A stretch of 10,964 nucleotides of DNA, taken from Gammaproteobacteria bacterium. GTDB taxonomy: Bacteria; Pseudomonadota; Gammaproteobacteria; Pseudomonadales; Pseudohongiellaceae. Where the stretch lies: NCBI GenBank assembly GCA_003514305.1, contig DORE01000234.1:1-10964 (forward strand), read 5' to 3'. The notes beneath the pieces are model-generated. The model did no database searches, was not told the DNA's origin, and saw only the letters and a program-made list of their open reading frames with translations. Each line of letters starts with the position of its first letter. Positions within the stretch are counted from its first letter, which is position 1. Shown one piece after another: positions 1 through 7,585 of this stretch. The translations under genes were made by a program, and so were the position numbers.

Positions 1-3
1 CTA

Positions 4-1263
4 ATGTTTAAGACCGGCGACAGCCTTGAAGAGTTTGACCCTGAGATCAGCGCGGCTATTGAGTTTGAAAGAACACGGCAAGAGCAGCACATCGAGCTTA
101 TTGCCTCGGAAAACCACACAAGCCCTTTCGTCATGGAAGCGCAGGGCTCCGTTCTGACTAACAAATATGCAGAAGGGTACCCGAACAAACGCTACTACGG
201 CGGATGCGAGTTCGTAGACAACGTTGAGGATCTTGCCATTGCCCGAGCAAAAGAGTTATTCGGTGCCGACTATGCAAATGTGCAACCTCATTCGGGCTCC
301 CAGGCCAATGCATCAGTCTACATGGCTTTGGCAAAGGCAGGCGACACTGTGCTCGGCATGAGTCTCGCTGATGGCGGTCATTTAACCCATGGCGCGTCCG
401 TGAGTTTCTCAGGACGTATCTACAATTCGGTGCAGTACGGCTTGAATCACGAAACAGGGGAAATCGATTACGATCAGATTTCCCAACTCGCTGAGGAACA
501 CAGGCCGAGGATATTAATGGGGGGATTTTCTGCCTATTCGCGCGTAGTGGACTGGCAGAAATTCAGGGACATAGCCGACAGCGTAGGCGCCTATCTGGTA
601 GTCGATATGGCTCATATTTCCGGGTTGGTGGCTGCCGGCGTGTACCCCAGTCCAGTGCAGATTGCCGACGTAACTACCTCAACTACGCACAAGACTCTGC
701 GTGGTCCTCGCGGTGGTATTATTCTCGCTAAGTCGAACCCTGAGCTTGAAAAGAAACTTAACTTTTCCGTATTTCCAGAAAGTCAAGGTGGTCCGCTTAT
801 GCATGTGATTGCAGCGAAGGCAATTTGCTTCAAGGAGGCTATGAGTCCGGACTTTCGCGCTTATCAAGAGCAGGTAATCAAAAATGCTCAGGTGATGGCT
901 AAAGGGTTCATCGACCGAGGCTATGACATAGTCTCTGGAGGCACCGACGATCATTTGTTTTTATTGAATTTGATTCGCCGCGGCATTACCGGTAAAGAAG
1001 CAGATGCCGCCCTTGATGAGGCCAATATTACGGTTAATAAAAACGCTGTGCCGAATGATCCGAACCCACCATTTGTGACGAGTGGGTTGAGGATCGGAAC
1101 GCCAGCGATAACGACCAGAGGCTTTGTCGAAAGTGACTGTGCCCAACTAACTGCTTGGATGTGTGACGTGTTGGATGACCTGGATAACAGGCAGGTACGC
1201 GTCACTGTCAAAGAAAAAGTGCTGTCGCTGTGCGCCAAGCATCCAGTTTATCAGCGGGTCTGA
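4..1263 (+). CDS. glyA: Serine hydroxymethyltransferase
   Basis: This cytosolic PLP enzyme interconverts serine plus tetrahydrofolate with glycine plus 5,10-methylene-tetrahydrofolate, the main source of one-carbon units. The 419-residue product has the usual bacterial length (E. coli GlyA is 417). The N-terminal block ELIASENHTS, the glycine-rich segment PHSGSQAN, the block DMAHISGLVAAG and the PLP-lysine motif STTHKTLRGPRGG are all present; the Schiff-base lysine is K230. The C-terminal folate-site region SGLRIGTPAITTRG is also intact. The ATG lies only three bases inside the window, so its ribosome binding site and promoter cannot be judged. It is followed 15 bp later by nrdR, a nucleotide-metabolism neighbour, and may be co-transcribed with it. 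Identification is secure; nothing in the protein looks broken. Confidence 0.98.
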   Translation: MFKTGDSLEEFDPEISAAIEFERTRQEQHIELIASENHTSPFVMEAQGSVLTNKYAEGYPNKRYYGGCEFVDNVEDLAIARAKELFGADYANVQPHSGSQANASVYMALAKAGDTVLGMSLADGGHLTHGASVSFSGRIYNSVQYGLNHETGEIDYDQISQLAEEHRPRILMGGFSAYSRVVDWQKFRDIADSVGAYLVVDMAHISGLVAAGVYPSPVQIADVTTSTTHKTLRGPRGGIILAKSNPELEKKLNFSVFPESQGGPLMHVIAAKAICFKEAMSPDFRAYQEQVIKNAQVMAKGFIDRGYDIVSGGTDDHLFLLNLIRRGITGKEADAALDEANITVNKNAVPNDPNPPFVTSGLRIGTPAITTRGFVESDCAQLTAWMCDVLDDLDNRQVRVTVKEKVLSLCAKHPVYQRV

Positions 1264-1278
1264 AACGAGAGCTAATCC

Positions 1279-1737
1279 ATGCACTGTCCCTTCTGTGGCG
1301 CTATAGATACCAAAGTGATTGATTCTAGGTTGGTTTCTGAAGGCAATCATGTGCGTCGTCGTCGGGAATGTATTACCTGTGAGGAGCGTTTTACGACCTA
1401 CGAATCAGCGGAACTGGTAATGCCGCGCATCATCAAGCAAAACGGCATAAGAGAACCTTTTAACGAAGACAAGTTGTTTGCGGGCTTAAACAAGGCGCTT
1501 GAGAAGCGACCTGTCAGCATTGAAAGCGTCGAAGAGGCCGTGAACCGTATCAAGGCAAATCTGCGCTCAACTGGAGAGCGTGAAATACCGTCCCGGACGG
1601 TCGGGGAGCAAGTCACGAAAGAGCTTCGGGATCTGGACGAGGTTGCCTATGTTCGCTTTGCCTCGGTTTACCGAAGCTTCAAAGATTTGGCAGAGTTCAG
1701 GGCTGAGATTGATAAACTCTCCAAAAACAATACCTGA
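1279..1737 (+). CDS. nrdR: Transcriptional repressor NrdR
   Basis: NrdR is the ATP/dATP-sensing repressor of ribonucleotide reductase operons. The 152-residue product shows both family modules. The N-terminal zinc ribbon has CPFC at residues 3-6 and CITC at 31-34, joined by the typical VIDSRL and RRRREC segments. An ATP-cone domain follows, beginning around VMPRIIKQNGIREPF and running to about residue 136. Length matches the family (about 150). A GAGAG ribosome binding site at 1267-1271 sits seven bases before the ATG, which fixes the start. The gene lies between glyA and ribD, its common gammaproteobacterial position. I did not see a convincing NrdR box in the window, so its targets (nrd genes) are presumably elsewhere. 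Confidence 0.97.
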   Translation: MHCPFCGAIDTKVIDSRLVSEGNHVRRRRECITCEERFTTYESAELVMPRIIKQNGIREPFNEDKLFAGLNKALEKRPVSIESVEEAVNRIKANLRSTGEREIPSRTVGEQVTKELRDLDEVAYVRFASVYRSFKDLAEFRAEIDKLSKNNT

Positions 1738-1823
1738 TAATTAGCCGGCAGAAACCGGTCGGCCCGAGTCCAAAAACAAGCGTGAATCTGCTAAACTCTG
1801 GCTCCTTTTCCACTGTCTGCGTC

Positions 1824-1844
1824 GTTAGCTGAAGTTCGGCTAGC
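1824..1844 (+). other. Small hairpin in ribD leader
   Basis: GTTAGC at 1824-1829 can pair with GCTAGC at 1839-1844 (six pairs, one G-U) around a nine-base loop, just before the ribD ribosome binding site GAGG at 1851-1854. There is no U-tract, so it is not a rho-independent terminator. It also lacks the conserved core of an FMN riboswitch. A regulatory role is only a possibility. Confidence 0.2.
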
Positions 1845-1861
1845 GTCGGTGAGGCGAGACC

Positions 1862-3022
1862 ATGGAATACGTCCAAAGCACAGACTTGAAACCTTCGTGT
1901 ATCGACTGGCCAGTCCATATGCAAAGAGCGCTTGACCTTGCTGAAACTGTCTTAACGGCTAGTCCGAACCCTCGTGTCGGGTGCGTGCTTGTCCGGGGTG
2001 GGCAAGTGATCTCGGAGGGTTGGCATAGTGCTGCCGGAGCGCCACATGCCGAGGCGATGGCACTGGAAGAGGCAGGTCCGAAGGCACGTAACGCAATCGC
2101 CTTTGTAAGCCTCGAGCCCTGTGCTCATCATGGCAAGACAGGGCCCTGCAGTGAAGCGCTCATCGCTGCGGGCGTCGCCACGGTAGTTATCCCCATGCAG
2201 GACCCTCATCCAGCAGTCTCCGGAAAAGGCATCGCGCAACTCGAAGAGGCCGGCGTCGAGGTGATCATGATGGTCGATTTCGAAGAAGCTGCGCGTGGAA
2301 TCAATCCCGGTTTCCTCTCCCGAGTTGAGCGTGGCAGGCCGCGGGTGCGAATAAAGCTTGCAATGAGCCTTGACGGTCGCACTGCCTTGTCTAACGGAGG
2401 GAGTAAATGGATCACCGATGTTGCGTCTCGCAAAGATGTGCAGTTGCTTCGCGCTAGTAGCTGTGCAGTGCTCACCGGAGTTGGCACCATTCTCGCAGAC
2501 AATCCAAGTTTAACGGTGCGACTAGATGAAATGGGGTTGGACGCCGATCAGATTAAAACTAACGCATTGAATTTACAGAACCCGCCTTTGCGTGTGGTGC
2601 TAGACAGCACGTTACGCACCCCTGCTCAATCCAAATTGCTGGAAGCGGAAGGCAATGTCCTCATTTATTCGACTGCTTCTGCGCAGTCGGCCGAGCTGGT
2701 AGCACTCGATAGCTGCACACTCAAAGTAGCAGGTAGCGACGCAAGGGTTCAGCTTCTCCCTGTCCTAAAATCTCTGGCGTCCGAATACTACTGCAATGAC
2801 ACATTGATAGAAGCAGGTCCCACACTTTGCGGTGCGTTCTTACGCGCAAATCTGGTCGATGAGTTGATACTTTATGTTGCGCCGAAGCTGATGGGTAGTG
2901 ACGGAAAGGCCCTTCTGGATTTGCATGGTATTCAAACCATGGCGGATACGCCGACGTTTGAAGTTATAGAAGCGCAGCAGCTGGAGCGCGATGTCAAGTT
3001 GCGCCTGCTGCCGCAGGTTTAG
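1862..3022 (+). CDS. ribD: Bifunctional riboflavin deaminase/reductase RibD
   Basis: RibD carries out steps two and three of riboflavin synthesis: deamination of the pyrimidine made from GTP, then NADPH-dependent reduction of its ribosyl side chain. The N-terminal deaminase (about residues 18-150) has the zinc motif HAE at 62-64 and C87/C96 in EPCAHHGKTGPC. The reductase domain follows, with KLAMSLDGRTAL from residue 165 and EAGPT at 317-321. The 386 residues are close to the usual 360-380. A GAGG ribosome binding site at 1851-1854 lies seven bases before this ATG and favours it. Homologues more often begin near the internal M20 (position 1919), so the first 19 residues are an unusual extension and the start is the main uncertainty. 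A gap of 124 bp separates it from nrdR. Confidence 0.96.
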   Translation: MEYVQSTDLKPSCIDWPVHMQRALDLAETVLTASPNPRVGCVLVRGGQVISEGWHSAAGAPHAEAMALEEAGPKARNAIAFVSLEPCAHHGKTGPCSEALIAAGVATVVIPMQDPHPAVSGKGIAQLEEAGVEVIMMVDFEEAARGINPGFLSRVERGRPRVRIKLAMSLDGRTALSNGGSKWITDVASRKDVQLLRASSCAVLTGVGTILADNPSLTVRLDEMGLDADQIKTNALNLQNPPLRVVLDSTLRTPAQSKLLEAEGNVLIYSTASAQSAELVALDSCTLKVAGSDARVQLLPVLKSLASEYYCNDTLIEAGPTLCGAFLRANLVDELILYVAPKLMGSDGKALLDLHGIQTMADTPTFEVIEAQQLERDVKLRLLPQV

Positions 3023-3059
3023 TAAAAAGTCTGTAGCACTATCTATTTGAGAGTCAAAT

Positions 3060-3716
3060 ATGTTCACCGGAATAGTTGAAAGTATTGGCAAAGTTGTAAA
3101 ACTCGAAAGAATCCAGGATGAATGGCGCCTTACATTGCAAACTGGGAGTCTTAGTCTTGATGATGTCAAACTGGGAGAAAGTATCGCGGTAAGTGGTTGT
3201 TGTCTCACAGTCGTGCAATTAACAGGAAACGGATTTGCCGCTGACGTTTCCAACGAAACGCTGCGCTGCACAACACTGGGGCAATTCAAGTCTGGGACGA
3301 GGGTGAATCTTGAGAAAGCGATGCAAGCTACTGATCGGTTTGGCGGGCATATTGTCAGTGGTCATGTTGACGGCGTAGGCGAGCTGGTGTCTTCCGAAAT
3401 TGAGGGTAAGAGCCAGAAGCTGATATTTTCGGTGCCAAATGGACTGAGCAGATTTATCGCTGCTAAGGGCTCGATTTGTATCGATGGGACGAGCCTGACA
3501 GTTAATCAGGTCGAAGGTAATACCTTCTCTATCAATGTCATTCCTCACACACAGGAAATGACAGTGATTGGTACTTATGAGCTAGGTCAGCGGGTCAATC
3601 TGGAAGTCGATCTGGTAGCCCGCTACCTCGAAAAGTTATTTTCGAACGAACATTGCGGGGAGAGCGGAGGTGTAAGTGCATCGCTGCTTGAACAACATGG
3701 ATTCAAGCGAGATTGA
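3060..3716 (+). CDS. ribE: Riboflavin synthase, alpha subunit
   Basis: This enzyme performs the last step of riboflavin synthesis, dismutating two 6,7-dimethyl-8-ribityllumazine molecules into riboflavin and the pyrimidine that RibH reuses. The 218 residues contain the two tandem lumazine-binding barrels expected. The N-terminal barrel starts with the classic MFTGIVESIG and carries SGCCLTV at 45-51. The segment FGGHIVSGHVDG at 94-105 joins the halves. The second barrel has IDGTSLTVN at 141-149 and IPHTQ at 161-165. A GAGAG ribosome binding site at 3049-3053 lies six bases before the ATG. It sits 37 bp after ribD and 11 bp before ribBA, as part of one operon. The symbol follows E. coli usage; the same gene is called ribB in Bacillus and has also been called ribC. 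Confidence 0.97.
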   Translation: MFTGIVESIGKVVKLERIQDEWRLTLQTGSLSLDDVKLGESIAVSGCCLTVVQLTGNGFAADVSNETLRCTTLGQFKSGTRVNLEKAMQATDRFGGHIVSGHVDGVGELVSSEIEGKSQKLIFSVPNGLSRFIAAKGSICIDGTSLTVNQVEGNTFSINVIPHTQEMTVIGTYELGQRVNLEVDLVARYLEKLFSNEHCGESGGVSASLLEQHGFKRD

Positions 3717-3727
3717 ATGGCGATACA

Positions 3728-4840
3728 ATGAAACTAAACTCCATAGAAGAAATAATAGATGATATTCGCCTCGGCAAGATGGTTATCCTTATGGACGACG
3801 AGGATCGAGAGAATGAAGGCGATCTGATTATTGCGGCAGAGCGCGTGTGCACTGAGGACGTGAATTTTATGGCAACCAATGCGCGCGGATTGATCTGCCT
3901 GACGCTCACTGGCAAGCACTGTGAGCACCTCAAGCTTCCCCTGATGGTGGATGACAACAACACGCCCTATAACACGAATTTTACGGTTTCTATTGAAGCT
4001 GCAAGTGGAGTAACTACGGGAATCTCTGCGGCCGATCGCGCCCGCACCATTAGGGTGGCTGTGGCCAGGGACAGTGAGCCGGAAGACATTGTTCAGCCTG
4101 GTCACATTTTCCCCATCATGGCACAACCAGGAGGCGTGCTGCGCCGAGCGGGACATACAGAAGCGGGTTGTGACCTTGCGCGATTAGCGGGCTATCAGCC
4201 AGCGGCGGCAATTGTGGAGATAATGAATGAAGACGGCTCAATGGCGCGTCGGTCAGATCTCGAGAAATTTGCTCAAAAGCACGACCTCAAGATCGGTACC
4301 ATCGTTGACTTGATCCACTATCGTATCGCAAACGAGCAAACAGTCACTCGAACTGAGACGTATGAGATGTCTACTGCCCACGGTCCGTTTAAGGTTCACA
4401 AGTATGTTGATTCCATTAGTGGGAGCCTGCACCTCGCTTTTGTCAAAGGAGAACCAGCGGCAAACGAACCTACGTTAACGCGGGTTCATATCCCTAACAC
4501 GCTGCGAGATACGTGCGAGGTCTTTAATTCAGAGAGGACCAGTTGGTCTTTCAGTGCAGCGCTGAAAAGAATCAGCGCGGAAGGCAAAGGTGTCGCCGTA
4601 TTATTATCTGGCGAGGATTATGGTCAAGATCTCGCCGGAAATCTGGCCTCCGCGATTGTCGAGAGCACTGACGGCCCTCAGTCCACTCGCGCCGGTAGCG
4701 ATCTGACGATCGGCACAGGTTCACAGATATTGCGCGATCTTGGGGTTGGCAAAATGCGTTTGTTGAGCCACCCAGCGCGTTTCAACGCGATTTCAGGATT
4801 CGACCTTGAGGTGGTCGACTTCGTCGGATTTGAGAAATAA
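3728..4840 (+). CDS. ribBA: DHBP synthase with degenerate GTP cyclohydrolase II domain (RibBX type)
   Basis: The N-terminal domain (about residues 1-200) is 3,4-dihydroxy-2-butanone-4-phosphate synthase. It converts ribulose 5-phosphate to the four-carbon precursor used by RibH. Its active-site blocks DDEDRENEGD (23-32) and RAGHTEAGCDLARLAG (from 140) are intact. The C-terminal part (about 205-370) aligns by eye with GTP cyclohydrolase II, starting at LTRVHIPNTLRDTCEVF. It lacks the three zinc cysteines of the C-x(10)-CDC motif, the R-x-E-G-R loop (SGEDYGQD instead) and the NNPKK segment (SHPARF instead). This pattern is known from proteobacterial RibBX proteins without cyclohydrolase activity. 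I chose ATG 3728 (370 residues); a TTG at 3713 would overlap ribE and add five residues. The ribosome binding site is weak, so translation may be coupled to ribE. Confidence 0.94.
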   Translation: MKLNSIEEIIDDIRLGKMVILMDDEDRENEGDLIIAAERVCTEDVNFMATNARGLICLTLTGKHCEHLKLPLMVDDNNTPYNTNFTVSIEAASGVTTGISAADRARTIRVAVARDSEPEDIVQPGHIFPIMAQPGGVLRRAGHTEAGCDLARLAGYQPAAAIVEIMNEDGSMARRSDLEKFAQKHDLKIGTIVDLIHYRIANEQTVTRTETYEMSTAHGPFKVHKYVDSISGSLHLAFVKGEPAANEPTLTRVHIPNTLRDTCEVFNSERTSWSFSAALKRISAEGKGVAVLLSGEDYGQDLAGNLASAIVESTDGPQSTRAGSDLTIGTGSQILRDLGVGKMRLLSHPARFNAISGFDLEVVDFVGFEK

Positions 4841-4899
4841 TATTATCCCTAGGTTTTCGGATTGAGCGGGAACGGGTCACGTAACGAGAACAGGATTGA

Positions 4900-5379
4900 A
4901 TGAGCATGAGCATCAAGATCATTGAAGGGAACTATAATTTTGCCACGGCACGATTAGGTATTGCGGTCGCCCGCTTTAACAGCTTTATCGTTGATCGACT
5001 GTTGGAAGGGGCCTTAGATACTCTGCGCAAGCACGGTGTGATGGAGCGGGATATCACGGTAGTCAAGGTCCCGGGTGCTTACGAATTGCCTCTGGCCGTT
5101 AAGATGATGCTGGATCAGAACACTTATGATGGCATTATTGCGCTCGGTACCGTGATCCGGGGAGGAACATCGCATTTTGAACACGTCGCGGGCGAATGTG
5201 TGAAAGGGCTCAGCCAGGTAGGGCTCGCTGCTTCTTTGCCAGTCACCTTCGGCGTGCTTACGGTTGACACTATTGAGCAGGCCATTGAGAGAGCAGGTAC
5301 CAAGGCCGGCAACAAGGGGTCGGAAGCTGCCATGACAGTGATTGAAATGATCAGCTTGTCTCGACAGCTCAAAGTCTAA
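4900..5379 (+). CDS. ribH: 6,7-dimethyl-8-ribityllumazine synthase
   Basis: RibH condenses the pyrimidine made through RibD with the butanone phosphate made by RibB to give lumazine, the substrate of riboflavin synthase. In this family the subunit forms pentamers or icosahedral 60-mers. The 159 residues show the family blocks ARFNSFIVDRLLEGA (from about 24), VPGAYELPLA (57-66) and ALGTVIRGGTSHFEHVAGE (81-99); H92 or its neighbour H95 corresponds to the catalytic histidine region. Two in-frame ATGs compete: 4900, with AGGA only four bases upstream, and 4906, with the same AGGA ten bases upstream. The difference is two residues. The gene follows ribBA after 59 bp and precedes nusB by 22 bp. In some bacteria this gene is called ribE. 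Confidence 0.97.
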   Translation: MSMSIKIIEGNYNFATARLGIAVARFNSFIVDRLLEGALDTLRKHGVMERDITVVKVPGAYELPLAVKMMLDQNTYDGIIALGTVIRGGTSHFEHVAGECVKGLSQVGLAASLPVTFGVLTVDTIEQAIERAGTKAGNKGSEAAMTVIEMISLSRQLKV

Positions 5380-5401
5380 AGCGTCGCTTATCTGTAATCA
5401 G

Positions 5402-5842
5402 GTGCACAGAAAACTCCCTTTAGCGCAACGCAGAAAGGCACGGCAGCTTCTTCTGCAAGCCCTTTATCAATGGGCGCTTACTGGCGCTGACCCCAAGGAG
5501 ATCGGCAAAGAGTTTCATGATCGGAATAATGAGAAGATTGATTGGGCGTTTTTTGATGAGGTTTTTCAGGATATCCCAAAAACCGTAGAAACTCTGAAAG
5601 GGCATCTAAGCCCTTTGCTGGACCGAAAACTGGGAGCACTCGATCCAATAGAAAAATCCCTGCTTTATCTTGGAGCCTACGAGCTGGCGAATCGTATTGA
5701 CGTGCCATATCGTGTTGTGATCAACGAGTGCGTAGAGCTAGCCAAGATGTTTGGTGCCACAGAGAGCCACAAATATATAAATGGCGTACTAGATAAACTC
5801 GCACTAGCACTGCGAACCGCCGAATACGGCAGGCCAAACTGA
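5402..5842 (+). CDS. nusB: Transcription antitermination factor NusB
   Basis: NusB binds boxA RNA together with NusE (ribosomal protein S10) and promotes antitermination, chiefly of rRNA operons. The 146-residue all-helical product has the N-terminal RNA-binding signature QRRKARQLLLQALYQWALTG, the central ALDPIEKSLLYLGAYEL and the C-terminal VVINECVELAKMFGATESHKYINGVLDKLA, all diagnostic. Length is normal (E. coli 139). The start is GTG: there is no ATG before the conserved arginine-rich helix, and no strong ribosome binding site is visible. It lies 22 bp after ribH, a conserved ribH-nusB pairing, so expression is probably driven from the rib operon by read-through. Confidence 0.95.
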   Translation: MHRKLPLAQRRKARQLLLQALYQWALTGADPKEIGKEFHDRNNEKIDWAFFDEVFQDIPKTVETLKGHLSPLLDRKLGALDPIEKSLLYLGAYELANRIDVPYRVVINECVELAKMFGATESHKYINGVLDKLALALRTAEYGRPN

Positions 5843-5894
5843 ATAGTGACCTCAGCGGTAAAGCTCCATCCTAATGCAAATGGCCTGATAGAAA

Positions 5895-6944
5895 ATGTCA
5901 CTCTCAGAATTTGAACTTATTGACCGTTTTTTCAAATCTCGATTCTTAGAGAATCTGCATCCGGCCGTAAGTCTCGGTATAGGTGACGACGCTGCCGTGC
6001 TGACAGGTACAGCCGGGCAGTCACTGTGCGTTTGTACTGATGTCCTCGTCAGTGGTGTTCATTTTCCTGCTGATGGTGATCCCGCCGAAATCGGACAGCG
6101 CGCCCTGCGAGTCAATTTAAGTGATCTTGCAGCGATGGGTGCTCGGCCCGTGTGTTTTACGCTTGGATTAACTCTGGCCTTTGCCGATGAGGAGTGGCTC
6201 TCAAGATTTTCATCGGGATTGTTTAGTGCCGCCCAGCAATTTGGATGCTCGCTGGTTGGCGGTGACACTTCCCGCGGGCCCTTATCCATCAGCATAACCG
6301 CTATAGGGGAGGTGCCATCTGGAAAGCCCGTTACCCGGAGCGGAGCAAAGCTGGGCGATGTGCTTTATGTCACCGACTGCTTGGGTGGTGGACAAATAGC
6401 CTTGCGCCATTTGGGTTTCAGTGCTGCTGAGCCTATTGCGAAAAAGGCGGCCCCGGCAGAAGCGCTGCAACGAGAAGGTCATCGAGGTCTGACCCGAGGG
6501 GAAGAGGAATATTTGCTGACGCGATTTTTTCGGCCCGAGCCCAGAATTGCTTTTGCTGAGCGTACTCGGAACCTGATGAGTTCGGCAATTGATGTGTCTG
6601 ACGGGCTGCACGCTGATGCTAGTCACCTAGCCAGCGCTTCCGGCGTAGGTCTGCGAATCAATCTGGATAAACTCCCTTTTGCTCAACAAGTGCAAAGCCT
6701 GACCTCAGAAGAGGAGCGTGTGACTGCAGCGCTTTATGGAGGCGATGATTATGAGCTTTGCTTTACGGCGGCGACCACTCACAAAGAGCAGATCGAGGCA
6801 GCCGCATCGGCATTAGGCTTGCGTGTCACCGCGATAGGCGAAGTTCAGCAAGGCAAAGGCGTCGGCCTGTTTTACGAAGGGGTTGCAGCGCCGGCTCAAC
6901 ACAGGCGTAGTTTTGATCATTTTTTTACGGTGGAGACGGTGTGA
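5895..6944 (+). CDS. thiL: Thiamine-monophosphate kinase
   Basis: ThiL phosphorylates thiamine monophosphate with ATP to give thiamine diphosphate, the active coenzyme. It belongs to the PurM/SelD-like ATP-binding superfamily. Motifs seen in order are GIGDDAAVL (28-36), the metal-binding CTDVLVSGVHFP (47-58), NLSDLAAMGARP (74-85), VGGDTSRG (121-128), DVSDGLHADASHLA (233-246) and GGDDYELCFTA (282-292). At 349 residues it is longer than E. coli ThiL (325). Part of the excess lies in the linker at about 174-205, between the N- and C-terminal lobes. It follows nusB after 52 bp and its stop overlaps the pgpA start, so ThiL and PgpA translation is probably coupled. The product also matters for the dxs enzyme nearby, which uses thiamine diphosphate. 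Confidence 0.97.
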   Translation: MSLSEFELIDRFFKSRFLENLHPAVSLGIGDDAAVLTGTAGQSLCVCTDVLVSGVHFPADGDPAEIGQRALRVNLSDLAAMGARPVCFTLGLTLAFADEEWLSRFSSGLFSAAQQFGCSLVGGDTSRGPLSISITAIGEVPSGKPVTRSGAKLGDVLYVTDCLGGGQIALRHLGFSAAEPIAKKAAPAEALQREGHRGLTRGEEEYLLTRFFRPEPRIAFAERTRNLMSSAIDVSDGLHADASHLASASGVGLRINLDKLPFAQQVQSLTSEEERVTAALYGGDDYELCFTAATTHKEQIEAAASALGLRVTAIGEVQQGKGVGLFYEGVAAPAQHRRSFDHFFTVETV

Positions 6945-7414
6945 GACCAGCAGGTTTCGACAGGACGAATCCGGTTCACTGGCTTGCTTTTGGGCTAGGG
7001 AGTGGCTTCGCACCCAAAGCCCCTGGCACTTGCGGCTCTGCCGCTGGGGTTCTGCTATATTTGCCACTGGCAGATCTTCCGCTAGCGATTTATTGCTTCG
7101 TAATCGCCCTAGCATTCACAGCGGGAGTTTGGATATGCGGCTCGACTTCCAGGCAACTCCGTGTTCATGATCATGGTGGGATCGTTTGGGATGAATTCGT
7201 GGGAGTATGGATTACGTTGACGGCCGTTCCATTAACCCTGAGTGGGCTATTATGCGGTTTTATTTTGTTTCGCGTGCTGGATATCGTGAAGCCGTGGCCA
7301 ATAAACTGGGTCGATAAAAAAGTCCACGGTGGTCTTGGCATCATGCTCGATGATGCCATTGCAGGTGTGCTCGCAGGCACGGGCCTGCAGGCATGTTATC
7401 GCCTACTTTACTAG
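6941..7414 (+). CDS. pgpA: Phosphatidylglycerophosphatase A
   Basis: PgpA is an inner-membrane enzyme that removes the phosphate from phosphatidylglycerophosphate to yield phosphatidylglycerol. The 157 residues include hydrophobic segments at about 33-66, 88-112 and 134-150. Two conserved acidic and histidine-rich loops are visible: HDHGGIVWDEFVG (76-88) and VHGGLGIMLDD (128-138); the first is the family signature. The start is GTG at 6941, overlapping the thiL stop by four bases (GTGA). A GGAG ribosome binding site at 6932-6935 lies five bases upstream, which supports it. Length fits the family (E. coli about 170). This is the last gene of the conserved + strand run; no rho-independent terminator follows it. 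Confidence 0.95.
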   Translation: MRPAGFDRTNPVHWLAFGLGSGFAPKAPGTCGSAAGVLLYLPLADLPLAIYCFVIALAFTAGVWICGSTSRQLRVHDHGGIVWDEFVGVWITLTAVPLTLSGLLCGFILFRVLDIVKPWPINWVDKKVHGGLGIMLDDAIAGVLAGTGLQACYRLLY

Positions 7415-7585
7415 ACACTCCTTGCTTATTCTGAATAGGCCTGTTGATAAATTAAAACGTGATAACTTGATGGTTTTTCTTATAGCATCATTACCGTTGC
7501 GGTCGCTCGGTGGGGAATTTGTACCTGGATTCGAGAACTTCGCGGCCGGCAGCCGCATATTTGGCCTACGCTGCGATTTCTGGCT
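7415..7585. other. Non-coding stretch after pgpA
   Basis: No gene was recognised between the pgpA stop and the 3' end of the orphan - strand ORF. The best structure is a weak five-pair stem (TGATG near 7469 with CATCA near 7487) without a U-tract. It marks the end of the pgpA operon and the start of the segment that differs from the E. coli order. Confidence 0.4.

Noticed and set aside
1738..1861. FMN riboswitch upstream of ribD
   Set aside because: CCGG repeats near 1744-1758 drew attention, but the conserved RFN core is absent. The same holds for the gaps before ribE, ribBA and ribH.
3713..3727. TTG start of ribBA overlapping the ribE stop
   Set aside because: Possible as translational coupling, but ATG 3728 gives the standard N-terminus of DHBP synthases.
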